From positions 1 through 48,565 of IMG/VR virus record IMGVR_UViG_3300047409_000384: a stretch of 48,565 bases of DNA. One strand, written 5' to 3'. How positions within the stretch are numbered: position 1 is the first letter of the stretch; every line of letters begins with the position of its first letter. Shown here one piece after another: positions 39,777 through 47,619 of the stretch. This DNA is from a virus. The notes below the pieces were generated by a model. The model had not been told where the DNA came from, searched no databases, and was given only the letters and a program-made list of their open reading frames with translations. The position numbers and the translations under genes are program-made.

Positions 39777-40247
39777 ATGACCGACACCCACGGCGCCAAC
39801 TCGCTTGGCGTGATCGCCGAGCCCTTCGTGATCCGCATCGAGAACGTCCACGCCGACCTGGAATCGCTCAAGGGCGAATACATGCAGAGATGCCAGGCCC
39901 GGCGTGAGGACATCAAACAAATCTGCATCGAGGCCAAGGATAAGGGCGTCGATCCGCGCGCGCTCAAGGGCGTCATCAAGGCGCGGGCACTACAGCGCAA
40001 GATCGACGGCATCGATGACGGTTTCGACGAAACCGAGGCGGCGGCCTATCGCGAGCTGGCGGAAACCCTCGGTCCCCTCGGGAACGCTGCCGCCAATCGC
40101 GCCGGCTTCGCCGAGAAGGACTTGCGGCCGGCATTCATGCAAGACACCGAGAAAGCCGCGGCGCACGCGGCCGGTCTCAAGACCGTGGGCCGCGGTCGCG
40201 GCCGGCCCAAAAAAGCAAAAGACCATCCTGTCGATGCGCTCGCCTGA
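39777..40247 (+). CDS. GapR/DUF2312-like protein with AT-hook
   Basis: A 156-residue protein. Residues 17-75 (VIRIENVHADLESLKGEYMQ, REDIKQICIEAKDKGVDPRALKGVIKAR) match the DUF2312/GapR family, alphaproteobacterial nucleoid proteins that clamp overtwisted DNA ahead of forks. A C-terminal GRGRGRPKKAK is an AT-hook-like motif not usual for GapR. It could organise replicating phage DNA. Position among the early genes agrees. Confidence 0.78.
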   Translation: MTDTHGANSLGVIAEPFVIRIENVHADLESLKGEYMQRCQARREDIKQICIEAKDKGVDPRALKGVIKARALQRKIDGIDDGFDETEAAAYRELAETLGPLGNAAANRAGFAEKDLRPAFMQDTEKAAAHAAGLKTVGRGRGRPKKAKDHPVDALA

Positions 40248-40270
40248 CAACGTCATGCACGGGGGCCGCC

Positions 40271-40708
40271 ATGCAGCGCGCGCGGCAATTGAGGCTATTT
40301 GCTTCGCGCCGTCAGCGTGGCGTTGCCGTGGATTATTCGCCGTCTGAATTTCAACTCCACTGTGCTGTCGCGGACACGCTCAAGAGGTGGGCGGCGCCGA
40401 ACTGGGTGTTCACACATCTTCCGCTCGGCGAGGAGCGCTCGGCACTGGCCGGCGCGCGACTTAAGCGCATGGGCACAATGCCGGGATGGCCAGACATCAT
40501 CCTGATCGGCCCGAAGGATCACCCGATCCAGCGGCCGCACTTCCTCGAACTGAAACGCCGCGGCGGCAGGCTCACCGAGCCGCAAGCCGCCATCCAGCTC
40601 TGGTGCATGCTCAACGGCTGCCCATTCGCGGTGGCGGATAGCTACGCAGCCGCAATCACAATTCTTAAAGACTGGGGCGCACTGCGGACGGGAGTGCACG
40701 TGCAATGA
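40271..40708 (+). CDS. VRR-NUC nuclease
   Basis: A 145-residue PD-(D/E)XK nuclease of the VRR-NUC type: PSEFQLHCAVADTLKRW, GWPDIILIGP (catalytic Asp), HFLELKRRGGRLTEPQAAIQ (Glu-x-Lys) and a final helix. Related phage proteins cut branched DNA such as Holliday junctions before packaging. The ATG 40271 is used; the stop overlaps the next gene (ATGA). Confidence 0.88.
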   Translation: MQRARQLRLFASRRQRGVAVDYSPSEFQLHCAVADTLKRWAAPNWVFTHLPLGEERSALAGARLKRMGTMPGWPDIILIGPKDHPIQRPHFLELKRRGGRLTEPQAAIQLWCMLNGCPFAVADSYAAAITILKDWGALRTGVHVQ

Positions 40709-41739
40709 CGAAGCACATCGGGCCGATCAATCAAGCATACGGCGAGTTAAAAGAGGACTTACACTTTACCGGCTATGCGTTCGAGCGCGGGTGCCACCGC
40801 CTGCGTCAGTTGTTGTCAGATGATAGTTGGAAGCAATGCGGCGGCGGATTCGACAACGTCGACGATTTTCTGGGCAGTCTACAACTGGAACAGTTTGCGA
40901 AGATCGCGGAGGAGCGTCGCGAGATTGCGAAGCTGATCAAGGAGCTTCGGCCAGAGCTCAGCACGAGGGCTATTGGGCGGGCTCTGAAGGTAGCTCACAC
41001 GACAGTGGTGCGGCGTGCACCACAAAAGGGGGAAAAGACCAGTGCCCTCAATGATGGGGTGGTGCAAGGTGCACCAACGTCAGGCGCGTCGGCCGTTCCG
41101 CCATCCGGCACAGAAGCAGCCAAAGCGGTGGTTGCGCTTGAGGCGCGGCAAGAGCGCAAGGCCCGCAAGGACAGCGCGAAACACGCGGTCGCAAACGCCG
41201 TCTTTTCAGAGGACGGCCCATTCGGGTCGGTGGTGATTGATCCGCCATGGGCCATTGAAAAGATCGACCGCGATGTGCGGCCCAATCAGGCCGAGTTCGA
41301 CTATCCGGTGATGAGCGAGGACGAGCTACGCTCATTCTGGCACGTTGAAATGGTCCCGCGTATTGAGCCGGACTGCCATCTATTTATGTGGACGACGCAG
41401 AAATTCCTACCTGTCGCATTGAAGCTGATCGGCGAATTTGGATTCCGTTACGCTTTCACGATGGTTTGGCACAAGGCCGGCGGATTCCAGCCGGTTGATC
41501 TTCCTCAGTTCAATTGCGAGTTTGTTGTTTATGCCCGTAGGGGCTCGCCGGTTTTTATCACAACCAAAGATTTCCCGTGTTGTTTTGATGGCGAACGGCG
41601 CGAGCATTCCCGCAAGCCTGATCGCTTCTATGAAATCGTGCGCCGGGTGACCGGCGGCTCGCGCATCGACGTGTTCTCACGCGAACCGCGCGAGGGATTT
41701 GCTCAATTTGGTAATGAGTCGGGGAGGTTCGCAGCATGA
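40705..41739 (+). CDS. MT-A70 N6-adenine DNA methyltransferase
   Basis: A 344-residue methyltransferase. The N-terminal part has an HTH (RPELSTRAIGRALKVAHTTVVRR, about 82-104). The catalytic motif DPPW is at 179-182 (SVVIDPPWAIEKI), and MWTTQKFLPVAL and SRKPDRFYEIVRRV complete the MT-A70 fold. It would methylate adenine in phage DNA, perhaps against restriction or to interfere with host methyl-based control (CcrM). The added HTH suggests sequence-directed targeting. Confidence 0.9.
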   Translation: MTKHIGPINQAYGELKEDLHFTGYAFERGCHRLRQLLSDDSWKQCGGGFDNVDDFLGSLQLEQFAKIAEERREIAKLIKELRPELSTRAIGRALKVAHTTVVRRAPQKGEKTSALNDGVVQGAPTSGASAVPPSGTEAAKAVVALEARQERKARKDSAKHAVANAVFSEDGPFGSVVIDPPWAIEKIDRDVRPNQAEFDYPVMSEDELRSFWHVEMVPRIEPDCHLFMWTTQKFLPVALKLIGEFGFRYAFTMVWHKAGGFQPVDLPQFNCEFVVYARRGSPVFITTKDFPCCFDGERREHSRKPDRFYEIVRRVTGGSRIDVFSREPREGFAQFGNESGRFAA

Positions 41740-42299
41740 AAGGTGAATATACCGAGGACCGGCGCGATTCAGATCGCGTGATGCCGTCAGTGCAGGGTAT
41801 TCTGCTAAAGCGGCTGAAGTGGCACACAACAATTGCGCCAGAGCATATTGATATCTCGCAAGCTGCTGATTTGATCGCTGATACTGGCGACCGCCTTGCG
41901 GTTCGCGTTCGCTCGCCTGGCTATCTTGATCAATGGCCACACGACTTCACCATTCGCGCAGCTCGCACGTTGACCGGCGCTGGAACGGAATACGTGAAAA
42001 TTGTCGATCAGGGATTCGGTGATTTCATCTTTTACGGGCACCGTGACGATAAATACAATGTCGTCTCTTGGCGCATTTGCAATCTGTACATCCTTCGGCG
42101 GGCGATTCAACATCAAGGGCCAGAAGCCTACGGATCGCTACAAGCAAATCCGCACGATGGTGTGCTGTTCTGGGCATTCGATGTCCGCAAACTTTTACAG
42201 CACAAGTGGCCCGTCGTTTACGATCGTTCAGTGCCAACCAACAGCACTGCTGGCGTCGAATATACCGCCGCATGGATTCGTGGCGAGGTGACCTCATGA
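41736..42299 (+). CDS. early protein, unknown, coupled to the methyltransferase
   Basis: A 187-residue protein overlapping the methyltransferase stop (ATGA). It shows alpha/beta segments: ADLIADTGDRLAVRVRS, YLDQWPHDFTIRAAR, VKIVDQGFGDFIFYGH and VVSWRICNLYILR. Comparable frames occur in early regions of other phages. The mixture of charged strands hints at a nuclease-like fold but no catalytic set can be named. Confidence 0.6.
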   Translation: MKGEYTEDRRDSDRVMPSVQGILLKRLKWHTTIAPEHIDISQAADLIADTGDRLAVRVRSPGYLDQWPHDFTIRAARTLTGAGTEYVKIVDQGFGDFIFYGHRDDKYNVVSWRICNLYILRRAIQHQGPEAYGSLQANPHDGVLFWAFDVRKLLQHKWPVVYDRSVPTNSTAGVEYTAAWIRGEVTS

Positions 42300-42568
42300 T
42301 CGACCTCAATGATGCCGATCCGTTCCGGTCGCTCTCTGAAGAGCGCAAGCGCCGTCTGTCGCAGATTGCGCAATGGCGTCGCGATGGTTGCTGCACATTT
42401 TGCGGCTGCGTCCTGCTCGGCGACGTTACGCCGCTTGATGAGGAGGGCGCCAAATTTTTCGGCGGGCCACCGCACTTGGCCGGCGACCGCATGTGCTTCT
42501 GGTGCTTCGAATCCTGGACCGAATGTCAGCCAGACGAACCGTCCCGCTACCAAGGGGGACGCGCATGA
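42296..42568 (+). CDS. zinc-finger small protein
   Basis: A 90-residue protein with two Cys pairs, CTFCGC and CFWCFE, separated by about 40 residues, forming a likely zinc ribbon. ATGA overlaps connect it with both neighbours. It may bind nucleic acid or protein. Confidence 0.65.
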   Translation: MIDLNDADPFRSLSEERKRRLSQIAQWRRDGCCTFCGCVLLGDVTPLDEEGAKFFGGPPHLAGDRMCFWCFESWTECQPDEPSRYQGGRA

Positions 42569-42717
42569 CCTTCCGCTACGTCACCCATCACCGCGTGCTC
42601 GACTACGCGCGGCTTGGCTGGTGTATCGCCGATACGTTCGAGCACTGCTACCACGGCGAGTTCTCGATCCTGATGATGTGGATGTGCCCGTGTCCACCCG
42701 TGGAGCCAAAGCAATGA
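42565..42717 (+). CDS. 50-residue early protein
   Basis: A short product (TFRYVTHHRVLDYARLGWCIADTFEHCYHGEFSILM) with several aromatic residues and four Cys. Both ends overlap neighbours as ATGA, which supports translation. Unknown function. Confidence 0.55.
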   Translation: MTFRYVTHHRVLDYARLGWCIADTFEHCYHGEFSILMMWMCPCPPVEPKQ

Positions 42718-42788
42718 GCGCGGCCTTTGAATCGGAAATCGGCAGCGCACGGGCGTCAGGGGGGCTGGGGATCGTGCGCTGCCGCTAG
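42714..42788 (+). CDS. 24-residue ORF ending the early run
   Basis: A tiny frame (SAAFESEIGSARASGGLGIV) that keeps the chain of ATGA overlaps. It may only be a translation tail. The 73 bases after it show nothing clear. Confidence 0.3.
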   Translation: MSAAFESEIGSARASGGLGIVRCR

Positions 42789-42861
42789 ATGCATCACTCG
42801 TGGGGGGAAACGGGATGCGACAAGGATATGGGGACATGCCGGTGAAAGCTCCAGCGCCCTT

Positions 42862-43146
42862 TCATGGCACCTTGGCGATAATGGCGTCGAGGCGCCGCTC
42901 AAGCCGGGTCTCGAGGTGCGCAAACAGACCGCCGATCTCGGTGCGGATCATCAACTCAAGATCGTCGCGCAGCCCTTGGATCGATCGGGCCGTCATCATT
43001 TGGTTCTCGCTCAAGCGGCGCAGTTCATTGCGCATGGCCGCCTGCTCGTCGATCGCGTGCTCGATCGCCTCGCGCATGGCCGACTGCTCGTCGAGCACGC
43101 GCTCAAGCTGCTTGGCGATAAAATCCAGGGTCACTTCCTCAGCCAT
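42862..43146 (-). CDS. coiled-coil protein 1 of the reverse trio
   Basis: A 94-residue, almost entirely helical protein with heptad pattern (IAKQLERVLDEQSAMREAIEHAIDEQ). It is the last of three overlapping genes on the reverse strand (8-base overlap with the second). No membrane helix. It probably assembles with the other two. Confidence 0.65.
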   Translation of the reverse strand: MAEEVTLDFIAKQLERVLDEQSAMREAIEHAIDEQAAMRNELRRLSENQMMTARSIQGLRDDLELMIRTEIGGLFAHLETRLERRLDAIIAKVP

Positions 43147-43372
43147 CAGTATTTTCCAGCTTTCGAACGCGGTCGCCCATGCGCGAATGCTGTGCGTGCA
43201 TGGTGCGGATCTCGGTCAGCATCTCGGTCAGCAAACTTTCGTGGCGTTCGCGGGTGTTGTCGATCCGGATCACGATTGCGGTCAGCACACGCATGTCGTC
43301 ACGCAAGCTACCAACCTCGGTGGTCAGCCGCTCAAGGCTACGGGCGAAGAAGGCAAGGTCAGGATCGATCAC
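43139..43372 (-). CDS. coiled-coil protein 2 of the reverse trio
   Basis: A 77-residue helical protein (LERLTTEVGSLRDDMRVLTAIV, HESLLTEMLTEIRTMHAQHS). It starts 6 bases after the third gene ends. The pattern is close to the first coiled-coil protein, so these may be diverged copies. Confidence 0.65.
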   Translation of the reverse strand: MIDPDLAFFARSLERLTTEVGSLRDDMRVLTAIVIRIDNTRERHESLLTEMLTEIRTMHAQHSRMGDRVRKLENTDG

Positions 43373-43378
43373 GGCACC

Positions 43379-43696
43379 TCAACCGAAAAATTTAATGCTG
43401 GCGAGGATTGCGACGATGGCCGCGGACATCAGACCACCACGCACTGTCAACCGGTGATCGAGGGCGAGCAGGTCAGTGCGCACAAGAGCGAGCTCTTGCC
43501 GCATATCGGTACGCACAGCAGCGAGTTCTTGCCGCATATCAGTGCGCAACTCGGCGAGGTCCGCCGACGTCGCCACGCTCTCGCGCAATGCCTCGTGCAT
43601 CGCCTCGGCGTGGGCGCGGGCTTGCTCTTCGGGAATGCCAGCAGCCTTGAGGCGGTCGAGGTAAATCAGCTTATCGAACAGGATTTGGTCACTCAT
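43379..43696 (-). CDS. DUF1640-like coiled-coil protein with C-terminal TM
   Basis: A 105-residue protein. DKLIYLDRLKAAGIPEEQARAHAEAMHEAL resembles the start of the DUF1640/CCDC90 family. A repeat ELRTDMRQELAAVRTDMRQEL and a TM helix at the end follow (GGLMSAAIVAILASIKFF). It would anchor a coiled coil in the membrane. The ATG 43696 has AAGG upstream. A 16-bp palindrome lies 21 bases upstream, between this gene and the divergent Zn-finger gene. Confidence 0.7.
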   Translation of the reverse strand: MSDQILFDKLIYLDRLKAAGIPEEQARAHAEAMHEALRESVATSADLAELRTDMRQELAAVRTDMRQELALVRTDLLALDHRLTVRGGLMSAAIVAILASIKFFG

Positions 43697-43716
43697 TGCC
43701 ACACCTTAGCACCGAG

Positions 43717-43732
43717 CTTGGACGCGTCCAAG
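43717..43732. promoter_or_regulatory. perfect 16-bp palindrome in a divergent promoter region
   Basis: CTTGGACGCGTCCAAG stands in the 50-base gap between the divergent genes at 43696 (minus) and 43747 (plus). A 14/16 copy occurs at 28701-28716 upstream of the integrase gene pair. This looks like an operator for a dimeric regulator. Confidence 0.65.
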
Positions 43733-43746
43733 TTAAGGAAAGCCTA

Positions 43747-44028
43747 ATGCGCACGCTATCCGAACTGTTCGCCAACCTCGGAATAACTGCCGCGCCGCGC
43801 ACCGGCCGTTTCAACACGACATGCCCGCGCTGCAGCACGCTGCGCTCGAAGAAGCACAAACGCCGCCACAACTGCCTGCGCGTCAACGCCAGCGACGATC
43901 GTATCCACTGGCATTGCTTCCACTGTGGCTACGAGGGCGTGCGCTACGCCGACGAGAGCCTCGACGTGCGGAAAGGTTTCGAGGTGCAGAAGAAACCAAG
44001 AGCAGCCGCATGCAGCCCACACCCATGA
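43747..44028 (+). CDS. zinc-ribbon protein
   Basis: A 93-residue protein. CPRC (about 27-30) and HWHCFHCGY (about 55-60) make a zinc ribbon like that of primases (CHC2-type). AAGGAA at 43736-43741 precedes ATG 43747. Its position shortly before the primase-helicase suggests a role at replication, perhaps in DNA recognition, though the downstream primase has its own ribbon. Confidence 0.7.
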   Translation: MRTLSELFANLGITAAPRTGRFNTTCPRCSTLRSKKHKRRHNCLRVNASDDRIHWHCFHCGYEGVRYADESLDVRKGFEVQKKPRAAACSPHP

Positions 44029-44044
44029 TGAACGAGGGATAGAA

Positions 44045-44512
44045 GTGGAGTGTGAACATTCACGGTCTGAAATTCGCCGGCGCGTCCTCTCCAACGGCGT
44101 GATTGCGTATTATCGGCAATGCCTGACGTGCTCACAATCAGTAGGCAGCGCCATCAAGAAGTGCGATGTCCCTACCGATTGCGCAATGTTCGATGAGCAA
44201 GCGCGCGCCGACTATTGGGAGAGACAACACGCGCAGCGCCGATCTGAATATGATCTAGAGAGGGCTGAGCGGCGGGCTGAATGGTGGGATCGTTATGACA
44301 ACTATCTCTGCTCAGAAGAATGGGCTCGCAAGCGGGGCCTGGTGCTGGCGCGCGACGGCAACCGCTGCCAAGCGCGCCTCGATGGCTGCTCAATGTTCGC
44401 GCGGCAAGTTCACCACCTGACTTATCGGCATGTCTTCAACGAACCGTTGTTTGATCTGGTTGCGGTCTGTGAGTCTTGCCACGATCAATTGCATCCCCCT
44501 GATGGGGAGTAG
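44045..44512 (+). CDS. HNH endonuclease, early region
   Basis: A 155-residue protein. N-terminal CEHS and QCLTC may bind zinc, a charged helix follows (RRSEYDLERAERRAEWWDR), and the HNH core is GNRCQARLDGCSMFARQVHHLTYRHVFNEP then LVAVCESCHDQLH. The start is GTG 44045 with GAGGGA upstream. Standing between replication genes, it could be a homing nuclease or a phage DNA-processing enzyme. Confidence 0.83.
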   Translation: MECEHSRSEIRRRVLSNGVIAYYRQCLTCSQSVGSAIKKCDVPTDCAMFDEQARADYWERQHAQRRSEYDLERAERRAEWWDRYDNYLCSEEWARKRGLVLARDGNRCQARLDGCSMFARQVHHLTYRHVFNEPLFDLVAVCESCHDQLHPPDGE

Positions 44513-44514
44513 GC

Positions 44515-46581
44515 ATGGCCATCTTCTCCGCTCAGGAACTATTGACGCGCCACGGTATCCAATATGTCGCGACGCAGAAGAACAAATATTCGACGGCATG
44601 CCCGACTTGCGGCAATGGTTACTTGAACGTGGAGATCAAGAGCGATCGCGTAGTGTGGTACTGCCAAAGCTGCAAGGAAGGGTCTGGGGAGCAATTCGAC
44701 CAGCCTGACGCGACCGGCGAGCTTGGCGAGCCCAAAGCCATTTACGACTATCATGACGAGAAGGGCGCGCGGCTCTTTCAGGTGCTGCGATTTGAGCCGG
44801 TTAACGGCGCCAAGCAGTTTCGCCAGCGCACTGACCCCGACCAGAAAAAGTGGTCACTCAAGGGCGTGCGCATTGTGCCGTTCCTGTTGCCCGATTTGAT
44901 CGACGCAGTGACTAACGACAAGGTCATCTATGTCGTGGAAGGCGAAAAGGACGTGCTCACATTGCGCGCGCATAATTTGGCCGCAACCTGTAATGCCATG
45001 GGCGCCGGCAAGTGGCGCGCGGATTTTGCGAAATATTTTGACGGGGCCGACGTTGTTATTTGCGGCGACAACGACAAGCCCGGCCGCGATCACGTCATTA
45101 AGGTCGCGCGTACAATCATCGACGTGGCGCGCTGCGTGCGCATTCTGGACCTGCAAACGATCTGGCCAACCATCGAAGAGAGTGATGACATCACCGACTG
45201 GTTCGTGCGCGGCGGTGGAACGGTCGACGCGCTGGAGGAGGCGATTGGGCATATTGCGCCGCTGACTGAAATTCCAAACGGCTATGATCCCGATCCACCA
45301 TGGAGTGATGGCAAGCCAGGTCGCGCCGAACCTCTGCCGGCGCCTTCGGTGGTGTGGCCCATGCCCGTCATCGAGTCCGACATTCCGCTTCGTGATTGGG
45401 TGGTGCTCGGTCTACTCATGCGCCGGCAGGTGACGGTGTTTGTTGCTCCACCTGGTGCTGGCAAAAGCCTGCTCACCTTGCAGCTCGGGCTCGCCTGCGC
45501 CCACGGCACGCCATGGTCGGGTTGGCGCCCGCGCAAGACCTTCCGCGTCATGATCATTAACAGCGAGGATGATATTGACGAGATGCGCCGTCGGCTGGTC
45601 GCCGCAACCTTGCGGATGAGCATCAAGCAAGATGGCGTTCGAAACCGCTTGTGCTTGATCGACAACTCGGCAAGCGGCGCTGTGATCGCCAAGTTTGACA
45701 TGCGGAGCAAAACATTGGTGCGCACGCCATTGCTTGACCAGATAGTCAAAGCGGTGCTCGACAATGAAATAGACATCGTTTTCGTGGACCCCTTCGCGGA
45801 GACGTTCGAAGGTGACGAGAACTCCAACAGCGAACTTAAATGGGCCGGCATGCTGTGGCGCGAAGTGGCGCGGCGGACCAACGCCTCGGTCTGCTTGGTA
45901 CATCACACCAAGAAATACGCCACCGGCATGGCCGGCGATGTCGATGCCGCGCGCGGCGCTGGTGCGTTGATCGGCATCGCGCGTATTGTGTCAACGCTAT
46001 TCCCCATGACAGCGCGGGAAGCCGAGGCCATGGGGGTCGCCGACGACAAGCGCGGTTATTTCCTGCGCTATGACGACGCCAAAGCCAATCTCAACATCAA
46101 GAGCCCGTTCGCCAGGTGGTTCGAAAAGCAGACCGTCACACTCCAGAACGGCAAGGACGATCTGCCGGGCGACGATGTAGGCGTGCTGATCCCATGGGCG
46201 CCGAAGGGTCCGAGCCTGCTGGAATTGGACATTATCAACTTTTTCGCCGCCGTCGACAAAGGCGTGCTCGATCAGCACCAGCAGCCAACGGGTGAATTTT
46301 ACACCTTCGACGGCAAGCGCGGACCCGCCTCAAGCCACTCGGTCGTCGACTTCGCGCTGGCGCATTTCGATTTGGAATCGCGGGCACAAGCGGCCAAGCT
46401 CATCGAGGGCTGGCGGCGCGACAAACGCCTTGAGCAAATCCTGTACCGGTCCCCACGCGCCCGCAAAGCGCGCCCGCGCGTGATCTCCGAACTCGATCCG
46501 CTCGCCCCAAAACGGCAGGCCGCGGAGCCCCGAGCAGAACCTGATCTCCAAGAGGCGTTCGACTATGGGTTGCATAAATAA
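44515..46581 (+). CDS. primase-helicase
   Basis: A 688-residue replicative protein. The zinc ribbon Cys29/32/50/53 (CPTCG, WYCQSCK) is followed by a TOPRIM primase domain (VVEGEKD with Glu142; ICGDNDKPG with Asp185) and a RecA-like AAA_25 helicase (Walker A APPGAGKS at 311-318; Walker B IVFVDPFAE; VCLVHHTKK). It would unwind and prime phage DNA. It starts 2 bases after the HNH gene. The last ~130 residues contain a helical region (VVDFALAHFDLESRAQAAKLI) and a basic tail. Confidence 0.92.
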   Translation: MAIFSAQELLTRHGIQYVATQKNKYSTACPTCGNGYLNVEIKSDRVVWYCQSCKEGSGEQFDQPDATGELGEPKAIYDYHDEKGARLFQVLRFEPVNGAKQFRQRTDPDQKKWSLKGVRIVPFLLPDLIDAVTNDKVIYVVEGEKDVLTLRAHNLAATCNAMGAGKWRADFAKYFDGADVVICGDNDKPGRDHVIKVARTIIDVARCVRILDLQTIWPTIEESDDITDWFVRGGGTVDALEEAIGHIAPLTEIPNGYDPDPPWSDGKPGRAEPLPAPSVVWPMPVIESDIPLRDWVVLGLLMRRQVTVFVAPPGAGKSLLTLQLGLACAHGTPWSGWRPRKTFRVMIINSEDDIDEMRRRLVAATLRMSIKQDGVRNRLCLIDNSASGAVIAKFDMRSKTLVRTPLLDQIVKAVLDNEIDIVFVDPFAETFEGDENSNSELKWAGMLWREVARRTNASVCLVHHTKKYATGMAGDVDAARGAGALIGIARIVSTLFPMTAREAEAMGVADDKRGYFLRYDDAKANLNIKSPFARWFEKQTVTLQNGKDDLPGDDVGVLIPWAPKGPSLLELDIINFFAAVDKGVLDQHQQPTGEFYTFDGKRGPASSHSVVDFALAHFDLESRAQAAKLIEGWRRDKRLEQILYRSPRARKARPRVISELDPLAPKRQAAEPRAEPDLQEAFDYGLHK

Positions 46582-46600
46582 CGAATTCAGGAACCCTCCT

Positions 46601-46822
46601 ATGACAAATCCCCGAATGCTCATCCTGACCGCCCTTGAGCGGCAAATCCAAGAACGGGTGCATTTGCTCGACATTGAGTTTGTTTTGCATGGCAGCGAAA
46701 GGACCAAACGAAAAAGCTTCCGAAAGGAGGTAACCGATGCTGTTTTTGCGTTGCGGCACATCCACAACCTCATTCAAAAAGAAACCGCAAATGCAACTTC
46801 CGCGGTAACTTCCTGGAGGTAA
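46601..46822 (+). CDS. small helical protein after the primase
   Basis: A 73-residue helical protein (MLILTALERQIQERVHLLDIEF, EVTDAVFALRHIHNLIQ). ATG 46601 is used; an in-frame ATG at 46565 overlaps the primase end. It may be a regulator or helicase loader, but no family was recognised. Confidence 0.55.
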   Translation: MTNPRMLILTALERQIQERVHLLDIEFVLHGSERTKRKSFRKEVTDAVFALRHIHNLIQKETANATSAVTSWR

Positions 46823-46841
46823 AAACGGCGCGCAAAATGCT

Positions 46842-46868
46842 GCGCTAGTTTCCACCTGAAACTAACGC
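46842..46868 (+). other. stem-loop in the post-primase non-coding region
   Basis: TAGTTTC (46846-46852) pairs with GAAACTA (46858-46864) around CACCT. Outer GCG/CGC pairs extend the stem to 46842-46868 with one mismatch. No T-run follows, so a plain terminator is less likely. Confidence 0.55.
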
Positions 46869-46905
46869 ACAATTGGCGCACCGAATTTGCGCGAGTTTGC
46901 GTGCT

Positions 46906-46991
46906 CTGCTTCGCAGAAGGAAACCCGCGCAAAGGTGCGCGGGTATTTCCGGCGCTACGCGCGAAATACTCGCTTCCTTCTGCGAAGGCAG
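46906..46991 (+). ncRNA. compact three-way-junction element (ncRNA or origin)
   Basis: An outer stem of 17 pairs with one bulge (46906-46922 with 46974-46991) encloses two hairpins. ACCCGCGCA/TGCGCGGGT (46923-46931/46936-46944) begins right at the outer stem, and ATTTC/GAAAT (46945-46949/46963-46967, with inner GCG/CGC) begins right after. Only six bases (46968-46973) join back. CAATTGGCGC is repeated on both sides, at 46870-46879 and 47012-47021. The region 46823-47089 shows no good gene. It may be a structured RNA or part of the replication origin. Confidence 0.6.
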
Positions 46992-47089
46992 GCCGCAGAT
47001 GCACCTCGGCGCAATTGGCGCGGCCGGCGCAAAGAAAGAATAAGGTTGTATCGACGATGCCCATGACTCACGTCTGATGGAGTTGTATC

Positions 47090-47578
47090 TTGCCCCGGCT
47101 GACCACCATCTCGATCGACAGCCAGCCGCAGGTCGCCCCGGCGCAATGGTCCGGCGCCTGGGTGCAGTGGCGGCTGGTCGCCGCCTACAGCGTCGAGCGG
47201 CGGCTGCCGCGGTTGCGGCGGCGCCCGATCGCCAGCGCCTGGCCGGCTACGGTGGTCGAGTGGGAGGACGTCATCGGCCGCGCCGAGCAAGCGCGCCATG
47301 AGGTCTGGCAATCATGGGAGCTGGCCAATGCCGGCGTGTCTGCCGACGAGGTCACGGCGATGGAACAGGCCCACGACTGGCTTAGGGTAATACTCAAGCC
47401 CTACCCAACGGAAAGGCTCTGCCTTGCGCAATGGGCTACCGCCATAGCATACGGCCGGTCCGTGCGCCGGCTGCTGGCACAACGCCGCTGGTCGCGATCA
47501 ACGTTCTACAGGCATGTCACGGCTGGCGCCCACGTCATCGCCCTCGAACTCCAGTGCCAAGGGCAGCCGGTGGTGTGA
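47090..47578 (+). CDS. DUF6362-like protein
   Basis: A 162-residue protein: WVQWRLVAAYSVERRLPRL, SAWPATVVEWEDVIGRAE, VTAMEQAHDWLRVIL and RRWSRSTFYRHVTAGAHVIA, the last an HTH-like end. The family stands near terminase genes in many alphaproteobacterial phages and may control late genes. The start is TTG 47090 with GGAG upstream; it is the only one that keeps the conserved N-terminus. Confidence 0.75.
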   Translation: MPRLTTISIDSQPQVAPAQWSGAWVQWRLVAAYSVERRLPRLRRRPIASAWPATVVEWEDVIGRAEQARHEVWQSWELANAGVSADEVTAMEQAHDWLRVILKPYPTERLCLAQWATAIAYGRSVRRLLAQRRWSRSTFYRHVTAGAHVIALELQCQGQPVV

Positions 47579-47603
47579 CCGCGCAACAAAAGTACAACAT
47601 CTT

Positions 47604-47619
47604 GATTTCACGTGAAACT
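47604..47619. promoter_or_regulatory. parS-like palindrome
   Basis: GATTTCACGTGAAACT contains the 12-bp palindrome TTTCACGTGAAA (47606-47617). It agrees in 13 of 16 bases with the bacterial parS consensus TGTTTCACGTGAAACA, which is the ParB clamp-loading site. It lies between the DUF6362-like gene and a small Pro-rich ORF. No parA or parB gene was seen in this window, so host ParB would be the reader. Confidence 0.6.

Noticed and set aside
46774-47311. Reverse-strand ORFs across the post-primase region
   Set aside because: They cross the stem structures and shadow the genes at 46601 and 47090; coding features are lacking.
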